From: VFMC01 sp050248155
Lineage (GTDB): Bacteria; Actinomycetota; Acidimicrobiia; Acidimicrobiales; Ilumatobacteraceae
Length of the DNA: 64,000 nucleotides
Direction of reading: 5' to 3'
Assembly (NCBI GenBank): GCA_050248155.1
Contig: JBFWSW010000003.1
Coordinates: 69,025-133,024 of the forward strand
Made by a program: the position numbers and the translations under genes
In this document: positions 48,195 through 59,214 of the stretch, piece after piece
Layout: every line of letters begins with the position of its first letter
Position numbering within the stretch: the first letter of the stretch is position 1
The notes under the pieces: model-generated
Databases searched by the model: none
Seen by the model: only the letters and a program-made list of their open reading frames with translations
What the model was told of the DNA's origin: nothing

Positions 48195-49259
48195 TCAGAG
48201 GGACGGCAGCTCGAGCAGGAGGGATTGCAGCAGCAGCGTCTCGTTGGGATTGCGCTCCAGCGATTCGAGGGCCTCGTGAATGCGCGAGACGGCTCGAGCC
48301 GCGGCATCGGGACGTGCGGCCGAGCCCTGCGCCAGCGCGTCTCGATAGGCGGCGGCCATGGCACCGAGCCCGCTGCGCAGCTCGTCGGTGCGGTATCGAC
48401 GCACTTCGCGCTTGTGCCGATCGTCCAAGGTCTTGCGGCCGCTGCCACGCTCGCCCGCTGCGGCGACGCGCGCTTCGAGGGCGGCGAGCTCTGCTGCGTG
48501 GACGGGGCCGAGCGACGCCGCTGCCTGGTCCGCCAGGGCGGTGATCTCGGCGACGAGGTCGACGACCGTGAAGCCCGTTCCGTCGAGCCGCGACGGGATG
48601 GAGGTGAACGCGGCGCGCCGCGCCGCGAGACCCGTGTCGCTGACGAGCACACGAGCGCGGTCGAGGTTGCCGGCGGCTGACGCTGCTGCTGCGGCGGACG
48701 GCTCGGGGTCGTGTCCCTCGGCGACGAGTGCGTCGCGTATGGCGGCCTCCTCGATCGGGGCGAACTCGATGCGGACGCAGCGCGAGGCGATGGTGACCAG
48801 CTCGGCGTCGACCTGATCGGCGAGCACGATGAACACCGTGCTCTCGGGTGGCTCCTCGAGCGTCTTCAGCAGCCGGGCGGCGCCCCGCGCGTCGAGCAGG
48901 TGGAACTCGTCGAGGATGAGCACCTTGCGTGCGCCCTCGATGGGCGCGAGCGCGGCGGTGCGCACGATGTCGTCGATCTGCTCGGCCGAGATCGCGGCAC
49001 CCACCCGACGGATCTCGCGCACATCCGGGTGCTCGCCGGCGAGGGCGAGCCGGGCGGCCCGGTCCGTCGGGTCATCGCGCCCCGCGAGCAGCAGTGCGGC
49101 GAAGGCACGGGCCGCCGCGTCCTTCGTGGACCCGGGCGGGCCGACGAACAGGTAGGCGTGCACGGGCTCGCGGGCTCCTGCCCGGAGCCGTTCGACGGCC
49201 CGGCGCTGGCCGACGACGGCGTCCCAGACGCTGGTCGGCGGGGTCACTTTGTCGGTCAC
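48195..49259 (-). CDS. holB: DNA polymerase III delta-prime subunit
   Basis: Clamp-loader component of the replicative polymerase, 354 aa. The AAA+ domain begins VWDAVVGQRRAVERL, with a degenerate Walker A VGPPGSTKDAAA (typical of delta-prime), RKVLILDEFHLLD and ARLLKTLEEPPESTVFIV. The GTG at 49259 overlaps tmk's stop by 4 nt (GTGA). tmk-holB adjacency is conserved widely. Confidence 0.92.
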   Translation of the reverse strand: MTDKVTPPTSVWDAVVGQRRAVERLRAGAREPVHAYLFVGPPGSTKDAAARAFAALLLAGRDDPTDRAARLALAGEHPDVREIRRVGAAISAEQIDDIVRTAALAPIEGARKVLILDEFHLLDARGAARLLKTLEEPPESTVFIVLADQVDAELVTIASRCVRIEFAPIEEAAIRDALVAEGHDPEPSAAAAASAAGNLDRARVLVSDTGLAARRAAFTSIPSRLDGTGFTVVDLVAEITALADQAAASLGPVHAAELAALEARVAAAGERGSGRKTLDDRHKREVRRYRTDELRSGLGAMAAAYRDALAQGSAARPDAAARAVSRIHEALESLERNPNETLLLQSLLLELPSL

Positions 49260-49867
49260 GTCCCCAACCGTTCGCGGACGGCGCCCCGGACCAGGCCGGC
49301 GACCTCGTCGGCGCTGCCCGAGCCGTCGATCACGGACCACCGGGCCGGGTCGTCGGTCGCCATCTGCGCGAACCCGGCGCGCACCCGCTCGTGGAACGCG
49401 GCGTCCTCACGCTCGAAGCGGTCGAGCTCGCGTCCGTGCATGCGTTGCTCGAGGGTGGTGAGGGGGACGTCGAGGAAGATCGCGAGGTGGGGCCAGCACT
49501 GGTCGATGGCCCACCCGTTGATGTGGCGGAGCTCGTCGAGGGGCAGCTGCCGGCCGTAGCCCTGGTAGGCCAGCGTCGACAGCACGCTGCGGTCGCTGAC
49601 CACATGGCGCCCCGACGCCAGCGACGGAGCGACCACCTGCTCGATGTGCTGCGCGCGGTCGGCAGCCGTGAGCAGGGCCTCGGCCCGGTGCGAGAGGCCG
49701 GTCGTCGCGGTGTCGTGGAGGATGGCGCGGATGCGTCGACCGATCTCGGTGCCCCCTGTCTCGCGGGTGAGCACGGCGTCGAGGGCTGCGGCGAGTCGTG
49801 CCGCCTGCGTGCTCTTGCCGCACCCCTCGGCGCCCTCGAGGGCGATGTAGAAGGGCCCGCTCGGCAT
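49256..49867 (-). CDS. tmk: Thymidylate kinase
   Basis: Phosphorylates dTMP to dTDP. 203 aa. The P-loop EGAEGCGKST is at residues 11-20; DRSVLSTLAYQGYGR is the DR(Y/S)-type motif, and FLDVPLTTLEQRM and DRFEREDAAFHERVR are family blocks. TATGGT lies 8 nt before the ATG (49876-49881). Coupled to holB downstream. Confidence 0.96.
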   Translation of the reverse strand: MPSGPFYIALEGAEGCGKSTQAARLAAALDAVLTRETGGTEIGRRIRAILHDTATTGLSHRAEALLTAADRAQHIEQVVAPSLASGRHVVSDRSVLSTLAYQGYGRQLPLDELRHINGWAIDQCWPHLAIFLDVPLTTLEQRMHGRELDRFEREDAAFHERVRAGFAQMATDDPARWSVIDGSGSADEVAGLVRGAVRERLGT

Positions 49868-49875
49868 CGCTCGGC

Positions 49876-49881
49876 ACCATA
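49876..49881 (-). promoter_or_regulatory. Putative leaderless -10 box for tmk-holB
   Basis: TATGGT on the minus strand, 8 nt before the ATG at 49867. Confidence 0.35.
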
Positions 49882-49997
49882 TCTGCCCAGTCAGCTGCCC
49901 GGGATCGACCCGCTCGGAATCTCGCTCGACCGGATCAGACCGACACGCTACTCTCTATGTGAGACATCAATCTTGAATAGTGAGAAGACGACCGTCC

Positions 49998-50870
49998 ATG
50001 TGGATCCCCATCACCGTTGCCGCCGCCGTCTTCCAGACGGCGCGCACCGCGGTCCAGCAGCGCCTCCGGTCGCTGCTGTCGGTGAGCGGCGCCGGCTTCG
50101 TCCGGTATCTCTACGGCGCGCCGCTCGCCATCGGCGCGGTGCTGGTGATCGGGGTGCGGTCAGGCCTCCCCTCTCCGCCTGATCGATTCTGGCCGATCAT
50201 CGCCGCTGGCGGACTCGCCCAGATCTTGGGGACGGTGTTCATGATCCGCGCCTTCGACGCGCGGAACTACGCCCTCGGCACCGTGTACACCAAGACCGAG
50301 GTCGTCCAGGTGGCCGTGTTCTCCCTGGTCTTCCTCGGCGAGCCGTTGCAGCCGGCCGGGTGGGCGGCGACAGCCCTCTGCTTCGCCGGCGTGGTCGTCC
50401 TCGCAGGCGGGCGCGACGTCTGGCGGTTCACCGACCGCGCGGCAGGGTTCGGTCTCGTCGCCGGCGCGTGCTTCGCCCTGGCATCGGTCGCGATACGTGC
50501 CGCGTCCCGGTCGTTCCCCGACGGCTCGGTGGTGGTGCGCGCGCTCGTCACCCTTGCCGTGATGAACGCGATGCAGGTCGTCATGCACGGTGGTTACCTG
50601 GTGGCCCGCGAGCGCGAGCAGGCCCGGCTGGCGATCGTCCACTGGCGCTCGAGTGTGATCGTCGGGGTGCTCAGCGTGTTCGGCTCGGCGTGCTGGGCGC
50701 TGGCGTTCACGCTGCAGAACGCCGCGAAGGTGCGCACCTTCGGGCAGATCGAGCTGCTGATCACCTTTGCCGTGGCCCATGTCTGGCTCGGTGAGCGCCA
50801 CGAGCGTCGTGAGCTGATGGCGAGCGCGCTGGTCCTCTCCGGCGTCGTCGGCGTGATGGTCGCGGGCTGA
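49998..50870 (+). CDS. EamA/DMT-family transporter
   Basis: 290 aa with about 10 hydrophobic helices in two EamA-type halves (first half WIPITVAAAVFQTARTA to AGVVVLAGG; second FGLVAGACFALASVAIRA to VLSGVVGVMVAG). Typical of small-molecule exporters in the drug/metabolite superfamily. ATG at 49998 is used; GTG at 49980 would add six residues. A TACTCT box lies upstream at 49948-49953. Substrate unknown. Confidence 0.85.
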   Translation: MWIPITVAAAVFQTARTAVQQRLRSLLSVSGAGFVRYLYGAPLAIGAVLVIGVRSGLPSPPDRFWPIIAAGGLAQILGTVFMIRAFDARNYALGTVYTKTEVVQVAVFSLVFLGEPLQPAGWAATALCFAGVVVLAGGRDVWRFTDRAAGFGLVAGACFALASVAIRAASRSFPDGSVVVRALVTLAVMNAMQVVMHGGYLVAREREQARLAIVHWRSSVIVGVLSVFGSACWALAFTLQNAAKVRTFGQIELLITFAVAHVWLGERHERRELMASALVLSGVVGVMVAG

Positions 50871-50966
50871 CGAGCGCCACCTGGCACACCGAAGCGGGCA
50901 AACAGAAGGTGTCGGGGTGGCGCGAGCGGGTACTCAGGTGGCATGGTGACAGGAGCCCTTGCAACC

Positions 50967-52456
<1,490 letters not shown>

Positions 52457-52460
<4 letters not shown>

Positions 52461-53251
52461 CCGACGGCGTGGCAGACGATCTGCGGTACGACGAGCCGAG
52501 TGCGCTGGCCGAGCTGGTGGCGTCGCTGCCGGCGCCGCTCCTCCTGTGCACCGACATCGACGGCACGCTCTCGGGCATCACCGCGGTGCCGGGTGAGGCG
52601 CGGCTCACCACCGGTGCACGCGAGGCGTTGCGCGCCCTCGTCAACGCAGGCATCGACGTGGCTGCGGTGTCCGGCCGAACACTCGCCGAGCTCGTGCGCC
52701 AGTTCGAGCTGCCGCGCACGATGCACCTCATCGGATCACACGGCGTCGAGTTCGAGCACAACCCTCCGCGCACCGAGGAGGAGGGTGAGCTGCTCGAGCG
52801 GGTGGACGCGCTGCTCGGCGAGATCGCCGAGCGGCACGACGGCGCGGTGCTGGAACGGAAGCCGTTCGGATCGGCGCTCCACGTACGCCGATGTGACGAG
52901 GAAGTGGGCGCGGCGGCGCTCGCCGAGGCCGGGACGGCGATCGAGGGAGTCGAGGGCGTTCGCATCCTTCCCGGCCACCGGGTCTTCGAGGTGGTCGTCC
53001 GTGCGGTCACCAAGGTCGACGCCGTCGCCGAGCTCCGGCGCCGGCTCGACCCGGCGTCGATGGTCTTCCTCGGTGACGATCACTCCGACGAGCTGGTCTT
53101 TGTCTCCTTCGCCGAGGCCGCGTCCCCCGAGCGCCGCAACCTGATGGGCGTGAAGATCGGCGCCGGCCCGTCGGTCGCCGGTCACCGCCTGCGGTCTCCC
53201 GAGGACACGGTCGCGTTCCTGGAAGCGCTGGTGAAGCTGCTCGCCGACTGA
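52457..53251 (+). CDS. otsB: Trehalose-6-phosphate phosphatase
   Basis: HAD-family phosphatase releasing trehalose from trehalose-6-phosphate. 264 aa. HAD motif I TDIDGTLSG (about 32-40; the family more often has DYDGTL), motif II AVSGRTLAELV, and GDDHSDELVFV as motif IV. The ATG overlaps the otsA stop codon (ATGA), so the two enzymes are made together. It supplies an osmolyte and stress protectant. Convergent with mnhG. Confidence 0.94.
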
Positions 53252-53274
53252 GTCGACGAGCTCCGAACGCCAGG

Positions 53275-53601
53275 TCAGGTCGGCTGTGATCGCCGCTGCA
53301 CGTCCGGGTGCTCGTCGATGGCGCCGTCCGGCAGGCCTTCGGCGAGGTACGCCGCTCGGCTGACCATGTTCGATGCTGCGGGCGACGCGAGCAGGTGGAG
53401 GATCGCGGCGAGGACGATCGACGTGAGGTCGTACAGGTCGTTGAGGTTGGCCGCGGCGCCGCCGAGGAGCAGCAGCAGGCCGAGGGTCGACGCCTTGGCG
53501 AGCGCGTGGAGTCGTGCAAGGACATCGGGCAGGCGGACGATGCCGATGGCCGAGACGAGGACGAACAGCGCGCCGAGGAGTGCGAGGAGCTCTCCGATCA
53601 C
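53275..53601 (-). CDS. mnhG: Mrp Na+/H+ antiporter subunit G
   Basis: 108 aa, three hydrophobic helices, with IGIVRLPDVLARLHALAKAS and TLGLLLLLGGAAANLND typical of MnhG/MrpG. Last gene of the six-gene operon; its GTG start overlaps the mnhF stop by 4 nt (GTGA). The complex exchanges sodium for protons at the cytoplasmic membrane. Confidence 0.9.
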   Translation of the reverse strand: MIGELLALLGALFVLVSAIGIVRLPDVLARLHALAKASTLGLLLLLGGAAANLNDLYDLTSIVLAAILHLLASPAASNMVSRAAYLAEGLPDGAIDEHPDVQRRSQPT

Positions 53602-53849
53602 GTCTGCCGAGCCTCGATGTAGCGCGCGATCATGCCGCTCCCGATGGGACCGACGAGGGCCACGGCGACGAGCGTGGGGACGAACGCGCCGACGCCGGTG
53701 TGCGCGGCGTGGGTGGCGATCGCGCCCATGCCGACGACGACGAGGCCGTTGAGCGCGGCGATGCGATCGCCGAGCGATGGCCCGGCGGCGAGGCGGTATG
53801 CGAAGAGCGCTGCAGATGCGGCGAGGATCACGAAGGTTGCCTGGGTCAT
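53598..53849 (-). CDS. mnhF: Mrp antiporter subunit F
   Basis: 83 aa with three helices; LAAGPSLGDRIAALNGLVVV is the conserved family segment. ATG at 53849 has GGAG 5 nt upstream and overlaps the mnhE stop (ATGA). Confidence 0.92.
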   Translation of the reverse strand: MTQATFVILAASAALFAYRLAAGPSLGDRIAALNGLVVVGMGAIATHAAHTGVGAFVPTLVAVALVGPIGSGMIARYIEARQT

Positions 53850-54364
53850 GTTGTCTCCTCTGTGGTCCGGATGGGTTGCGGTGGGGACTCCAGGGTGAAG
53901 GCGCCCCTGACGAGTCGTTCGAGTCGTTCGAGCCCGGCGCGGGCGGCGGCCTGGTCGCGGAGGCGGAAGAAGTGGACGTACACGGTGGTCGAGTCGGGGT
54001 CGACGTCGACGATCATCGTGCCGGGACTGAGCGCGATGATGCTCGACATGACGGTGACGACCTCCTCGGACGGGTGCGCGAGCCGATGGGCGAGGACGCC
54101 GGGGTGCACGTCCGGCCGAACGCCGATCACGCGGCGCGTCATCACCACGTTGGACACGACGAGTTGCGCGAGCACGTAGCCGGCCAGCCGGAGGACACCT
54201 CCGACACGAACTCGCACTCGGCCTCGCGTTCGGGTCTCGGGCGGGAACGCGATCAGCGTCGCGCCGGCGACGGCGATCCCGCTCAGCACGTTGGCGACGC
54301 TGACGTCGCCCCAGGCGAGCAGCCAGAGCACGACCAAGAGCGCGGCGCGCCACACGACGCTCAT
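53846..54364 (-). CDS. mnhE: Mrp antiporter subunit E
   Basis: 172 aa; N-terminal helices (LLVVLWLLAWG, VLSGIAVAGATLIAF), then a basic loop and VVTVMSSIIALSPGTMIVDV with VYVHFFRL at the end, as in MnhE. ATG overlaps the mnhD stop by 4 nt (ATGA). Confidence 0.92.
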   Translation of the reverse strand: MSVVWRAALLVVLWLLAWGDVSVANVLSGIAVAGATLIAFPPETRTRGRVRVRVGGVLRLAGYVLAQLVVSNVVMTRRVIGVRPDVHPGVLAHRLAHPSEEVVTVMSSIIALSPGTMIVDVDPDSTTVYVHFFRLRDQAAARAGLERLERLVRGAFTLESPPQPIRTTEETT

Positions 54365-55854
54365 CGACCGAGCACGTCCTCGATGTATGCGTGCCGGTCG
54401 AGCAGGTCGCGTGCGGTGCGCTCACTGAACGCGTAGATGGGCCCGGCGGCGGCGGCGATCGCCAGACTGCCGACGAGGAGGGCCGCCGTCGGCACGACCA
54501 TCAGGGGCGGGCCGCCGCTCCGGTTGGTCGCGCTCGGGTGGCGGGACGGCGCCGTTTCGGGTGGGCTCCAGAACGCGCCCATCCAGATGCGGATCATCGC
54601 GAACAGCGTCAGCACGCTGACCACGAGGGCCACGGTGACGATGGCGTAGTGGCTGTCGGCCATCCCCGCGTCGATCAGCGCGAACTTCGACACGAATCCC
54701 GAGAGCGGGGGGATGCCGGCGAGGCTGAGGGCCGCGAGGAGGAACATCACCGCGAGGAACGGGTCGGTGCGGACCATCCCGCCGATGCGACTGAGCCGGC
54801 TCGAACCGCCAGAGTTGTTGATGAGACCCGCGGTCAGGAAGAGCGTGGTCTTCACGACGATGTGATGCACCATCGAGTAGACGAGGGCCGCGATCCCGGC
54901 GACGCTGAAGAACCCCAGGCCCATCACCATGTAGCCGATCTGGCTGACGATCGAGAACGACAGGATCCGGCGGATGTCGTCCTGCGCGATCGCACCGAGC
55001 ACTCCGGCGACCATGGTCGCGCCGGCGACGACGAGCAGGAGCGTCGCCGGCCGCGTGTCCTCGGTGAACAGCAGGAGCTGCGTGCGCACGATCGCGTAGA
55101 CGCCCACCTTGGTGAGGAGGCCCGCGAAGATGGCCGTGATCGGCGACGGTGCGGTGGGGTAGCTGTCGGGCAGCCAGAAGAACAGCGGGAAGAGCGCGGC
55201 CTTGATGCCGAACACGACGAGCAGCAGCACGGCGAACGCGGTCCGGACACCGGCCGAGAGCTCGTCCATGCGATCGGCGAGGTCGGCCATGTTGACCGTC
55301 CCGGTCGCCGAGTAGAGCAGGGCCAGCGCTGTCACGAACAGCGTGGATGCGATGAGGCTGATGACGATGTAGGTCATGCCGGAGCGGACCTGCTCGCGTC
55401 GCCCTCCGAGCGTCAGCAAGACGTAGCTCGCGGTGAGCATCATCTCGAACGCGACGAACAGGTTGAACAGGTCGCCGGTCAGGAACGACGCGCTCACGCC
55501 TGCTGCGAGGACGAGGTAGGCGGACTGGAAGCCGACGTGGTTGCGCTCCGCGCCGGGCTGGCCGATCGCGTACACCAGCACGGCCAACAGGACCACTTCG
55601 GCGACGACGAGGAGCACAGCGGCGAAGCGGTCGGCGACCAGGGTGATGCCAAGCGGCGCGGGCCACCCGCCTCCTCGCGCGACCAGCGTGCCCTCGCGAT
55701 CGACGCGGACGAGCAGCACCACCGACATCACGACGAGCACAGCGAGCGTCGTCAGGCCGACGACCCGTTGGGCGGCGCGGGATCTGCCCACGAGGATGGA
55801 CAGGGCTGCGCCGAGGAGCGGCAGGACGATCGGGAGCGGCACGAGCCAGGTCAT
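54361..55854 (-). CDS. mnhD: Mrp antiporter subunit D
   Basis: 497 aa, about 14 helices of the proton-pumping NuoL/M/N-like family. Conserved acidic residues in LFVAFEMMLTASYVLLTLG and lysines in FGIKAALFPLFFWLPDSYP and SMVHHIVVKTTLFLTAG are visible, as needed for proton translocation. ATG overlaps the mnhC stop. Confidence 0.94.
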   Translation of the reverse strand: MTWLVPLPIVLPLLGAALSILVGRSRAAQRVVGLTTLAVLVVMSVVLLVRVDREGTLVARGGGWPAPLGITLVADRFAAVLLVVAEVVLLAVLVYAIGQPGAERNHVGFQSAYLVLAAGVSASFLTGDLFNLFVAFEMMLTASYVLLTLGGRREQVRSGMTYIVISLIASTLFVTALALLYSATGTVNMADLADRMDELSAGVRTAFAVLLLVVFGIKAALFPLFFWLPDSYPTAPSPITAIFAGLLTKVGVYAIVRTQLLLFTEDTRPATLLLVVAGATMVAGVLGAIAQDDIRRILSFSIVSQIGYMVMGLGFFSVAGIAALVYSMVHHIVVKTTLFLTAGLINNSGGSSRLSRIGGMVRTDPFLAVMFLLAALSLAGIPPLSGFVSKFALIDAGMADSHYAIVTVALVVSVLTLFAMIRIWMGAFWSPPETAPSRHPSATNRSGGPPLMVVPTAALLVGSLAIAAAAGPIYAFSERTARDLLDRHAYIEDVLGR

Positions 55855-56255
55855 GGCGCTTCCTCCCGTGCGATGACCTTGGCCTGGTCGGCGACCTCTT
55901 CCTCGACCACGTCGCTGCGACCGATGGCCCGGTCGCCGACGTCGTCGGGCACCTCGTCGTCGCTGGTGAGCAACCAGCTGCGGTAGGCGAGGGCGAGGAG
56001 GAGGATGGTGACACCGAAGGTGATCACGATGGCTGTCAGCGCGAGTGCCTGCGGGAGCGGGTCGGCGAAGCTCTCGGTCCCCTCCTCGCCGATGAGAGGT
56101 GGGCGCCCGCGCCGTCCGGCCGTGATGAGCAGCACGTTGGCACCGTGGGTCAGCAGCCCGAGCCCGATGATGATCCGGCTCAGCTTGCGTTGAAGCAGGA
56201 GGTAGGTGCCGATCCCGAACAGGACGGCAGCGGTGGCCGCGAGCATCACGGTCAC
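55851..56255 (-). CDS. mnhC: Mrp antiporter subunit C
   Basis: 134 aa NuoK-like subunit with three helices (LAATAAVLFGIGTYLLLQ, IIIGLGLLTHGANVLLI, LALTAIVITFGVTILLL) and the family motif between them. It has a roughly 30-residue acidic tail (TSDDEVPDDV...VVEEEVADQ). GTG start overlaps the mnhA stop. Confidence 0.93.
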   Translation of the reverse strand: MTVMLAATAAVLFGIGTYLLLQRKLSRIIIGLGLLTHGANVLLITAGRRGRPPLIGEEGTESFADPLPQALALTAIVITFGVTILLLALAYRSWLLTSDDEVPDDVGDRAIGRSDVVEEEVADQAKVIAREEAP

Positions 56256-59011
56256 GACGTCACCTCCGCCGGTTCGTCACCGAAGGCTTCGAACGCCATG
56301 AGGACCATGCCGACCACGGCGAGGTAGACGCCCGTGTCGAACGCGAGTGCAGAGCTGACCTTCGTGGCGGCCAGGCCGGGGAGGTCGAGCGAGGCGACCC
56401 CCACCTCGAGGACGCTGCCGCCCGCGAGGAGCGGGATCGTGGCCGTCGCAGCCGCGAGCAGGATGCCGACGCCGAGCACGGTCCAGGGCCGGAACCTCGA
56501 GGTCGCGCGCACCTCCTCCGAGCCCCCCGCGATGTAGCGCAGCGTGATCGCCGATCCTGCGAGGAGGCCGCCGACGAACCCGCCGCCGGGTTGGTTGTGC
56601 CCGGCGAACAAGAGCCAGAGCGACATCACCAGCACGGCGTGGAACACCACTCGCACCGAGACGTCGACGAACGCGAGCCGTCGGACCGACGAGGTGGGCG
56701 TCGGCAGAACCTCGTCGGCAGCATCTGCCGCCCGACGGCCGACTCGGGCCAGTGCCACCGCGCCGATGGACGCAACGGCGAGCACGGTGATCTCGCCCAA
56801 GGTGTCGAAGCCGCGGAAGTCGACGAGGATCACGTTCACGACGTTGCGGCCGTGCCCGTCGGGGACGGAACGTGCGACCATCTCGTCGGAGACGGGTGGA
56901 GAGAGCCGGTGCCCGGCGGCGACGAGGGCGAAGACGAACACCATCGCCGACACGGCACCCGCGACCGCGATCCGGACGATCCGTCGTCGATGCGACGACT
57001 GTCGTTCGAAGCGCTCGGGCAGGCGACGGAGCACGAGCACGAACACGACGGTGGACAGCGTCTCGACAGCGGCCTGGGTGAGCGCGAGGTCGGGCGCTCC
57101 CGCGAGAACGAAGAGCCCGGCCATCGCGTAGCCGGTGGCCCCGAGGAAGACGGCGGCCGCGAACCGGCGGCGGATGATGGCCGCGCCGAGCGCCCCGACC
57201 ATCAGGGCGACGACGATGGGCGCCTCGGTGGCGCTGCCGAACGCCGGCAAGTCCGGCCAGTCGCGCGCGACGAGCAGTGCCGTGGTCGGCACGGCTGCGG
57301 CGGTCGCGAGGATCACGCCGGCGTAGACGGGGAGCGACCCGTTCTGGATGACAGCCGTGACGCGCGTCGAGACGACGCCGAGACCGTGCAGCACCGACCG
57401 GTAGATCTCGGCCCCGCTGGGGACGGCGCCGCCACGCGCGAGGACTGGCTGCAATCGCCGGTCGGCGAGGGCCAGCACGGTGCCGCCGGCGAGTGTGAGC
57501 CCCGAGAGGGCCAGTGGCAACCCGAGCCCGTGCCACAGCGCGAGGTGCACCGTCCCGGGTGCGACGGCGTACCCGTCCTCGATCGGGGTCTGCACGACCT
57601 CGTCGAGCAGACCTGGCGCGAGGCCGACGATGATGCCGACCACGGCAAGGACGGCGGCGGGTGCGAGCAGAGCCCGCGACGGAGCCGATGGGTCCGCTCG
57701 CTCGGTTCGGCGGCGCCGGGGTGCCACGAACGCTCCCCAGTAGAACCGCACCCCGTACGCGACGGTGAGCATCGACCCCGCGACGGCGACTGCCAGGACG
57801 ACACCTCCACCTCTGAACGCGTCGCCGAGCGAGTCGTAGGCGAGCTCCTTCGCGATGAACCCCGCTCCGAACGGGACGCCTGCCATCGACACGAGCGCCA
57901 GCAGCGTCACGACCTCGGTCACCCGCCAACCTGGTCCGAGCGGCGGGAGCGAGCGGATGTCGCGGGTGCCCGTCTGGTGGTCGATGGCTCCGACCACCAT
58001 GAAGAGCGCGGCCTTGAACGCGGCATGGGCCAGCAGCAGCACCCAACCGGCCGTCGCGGTCTCCGCAGTGCCGGCCGCGAACAGCACCATCAGCAGGCCG
58101 AGCTGGCTGACGGTACCGAACGCGAGGAGCAGCTTGAGGTCGTGCTGGCGAAGGGCACGCAGTCCACCGACCAGAAACGTGCAACAACCGGCGGTGACGA
58201 GGATGGGCCGCCACAGATCGGCCTCGGCGAACATGGGTGCGAACCGGGCGACGAGGACGATCCCGGCTTTCACCATCGTCGCCGAGTGCAGGTACGCGCT
58301 GACGGGGGTGGGCGCGGCCATGGCACCCGGCAACCACGCGTGGAAGGGGTACTGCGCCGACTTGGTGAGCGCTCCCACGGCGAGCAGGCACATCGCGACG
58401 GTCAGCGCCGAGCTACTCGCCGGAGGATCGGCGAGGATCTCGCTGATCCGGTAGCTGCCGGCTTCGCGGGCGAGCAGCACCAGACCACCGAGCAGTGCGA
58501 GGCCACCCGCACCGGTGACGAGGAGCGCGTGCAGCGCGGCGGCGCGAGCGCGGGACTCGGTGTGCCGGTTGCCGATCAGCAGGAACGACGTGATCGACGT
58601 GAGCTCCCAGCACGCGTACAGCACCAGGAGGTGGTCGGCCTGCACGAGGCCCAGCATCGAACCGCCGAACAGCACGAGGAGGCCCGCGAGCCGGCCGAGG
58701 TCGGGCGCATCCGGCGCGAAGTAGCGGAACGCGTAGCAGAGCACCGCCACCCCGACCACGCTGATGACGAGCGACATGATCCCTGCGGTGCCGTCCAGAC
58801 GCAGCGCGATGGTGAGATCGAGCCCACCAATCCAACGCACCTGCTCGGTGACCGGGCTGTCCCTCGTGACGCCGCGCAACTGCGTCGCCACCCAGATCGC
58901 GCTGACCGCAGGCGCGATCGCCGCGACGAGGAACGCGCGGCGGCCCAGGCGCGCGCCGGCCGCCATGAGTGCGGAGCCGACGACGGCGAAGGCGATGAGG
59001 CAGGCGATCAC
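56252..59011 (-). CDS. mnhA: Mrp antiporter subunit A fused with B-type domain
   Basis: 919 aa, first gene of the operon. The N-terminal NuoL-like core includes HLLVLYACWELTSITSFLLIG and a conserved SAQYPFHAWLPGAMAAPTPV motif, with FKAALFMVVGAIDHQTGTRD further on. The C-terminal part (about 620-919: the DUF4040 block PDLALTQAAVETLSTVVFVL and the MnhB-like LLFAGHNQPGGGFVGGLLAG) is the fused subunit B. Fusion of A and B is common in this family. All six genes overlap their neighbours by 4 nt. GTG start at 59011. Confidence 0.93.
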   Translation of the reverse strand: MIACLIAFAVVGSALMAAGARLGRRAFLVAAIAPAVSAIWVATQLRGVTRDSPVTEQVRWIGGLDLTIALRLDGTAGIMSLVISVVGVAVLCYAFRYFAPDAPDLGRLAGLLVLFGGSMLGLVQADHLLVLYACWELTSITSFLLIGNRHTESRARAAALHALLVTGAGGLALLGGLVLLAREAGSYRISEILADPPASSSALTVAMCLLAVGALTKSAQYPFHAWLPGAMAAPTPVSAYLHSATMVKAGIVLVARFAPMFAEADLWRPILVTAGCCTFLVGGLRALRQHDLKLLLAFGTVSQLGLLMVLFAAGTAETATAGWVLLLAHAAFKAALFMVVGAIDHQTGTRDIRSLPPLGPGWRVTEVVTLLALVSMAGVPFGAGFIAKELAYDSLGDAFRGGGVVLAVAVAGSMLTVAYGVRFYWGAFVAPRRRRTERADPSAPSRALLAPAAVLAVVGIIVGLAPGLLDEVVQTPIEDGYAVAPGTVHLALWHGLGLPLALSGLTLAGGTVLALADRRLQPVLARGGAVPSGAEIYRSVLHGLGVVSTRVTAVIQNGSLPVYAGVILATAAAVPTTALLVARDWPDLPAFGSATEAPIVVALMVGALGAAIIRRRFAAAVFLGATGYAMAGLFVLAGAPDLALTQAAVETLSTVVFVLVLRRLPERFERQSSHRRRIVRIAVAGAVSAMVFVFALVAAGHRLSPPVSDEMVARSVPDGHGRNVVNVILVDFRGFDTLGEITVLAVASIGAVALARVGRRAADAADEVLPTPTSSVRRLAFVDVSVRVVFHAVLVMSLWLLFAGHNQPGGGFVGGLLAGSAITLRYIAGGSEEVRATSRFRPWTVLGVGILLAAATATIPLLAGGSVLEVGVASLDLPGLAATKVSSALAFDTGVYLAVVGMVLMAFEAFGDEPAEVTS

Positions 59012-59214
59012 GTGGGATGGGCTGGGTCAGCGCCGTCGGCCACCGAGAGGCTCAACCGGAGGGGCTGTCGAGCTCGAACACGTCCACGATCGCTGGCGAA
59101 CCGTGATGCTGGACCCGTGCTGTGCGCAATGCGTGCTCCTGTCGTCCGGACCGATCGCGCTCGCGGCGCGCTCCTGATGGGAATCGAGTAGATCGGCGTT
59201 CGCCGATGGCCATT

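Noticed and set aside
50878..50966. otsA start at 50943
   Set aside because: AGGTGG is only 1 nt from that ATG, too close for ribosome binding, while AGGAG is suitably placed before 50967; it remains possible.
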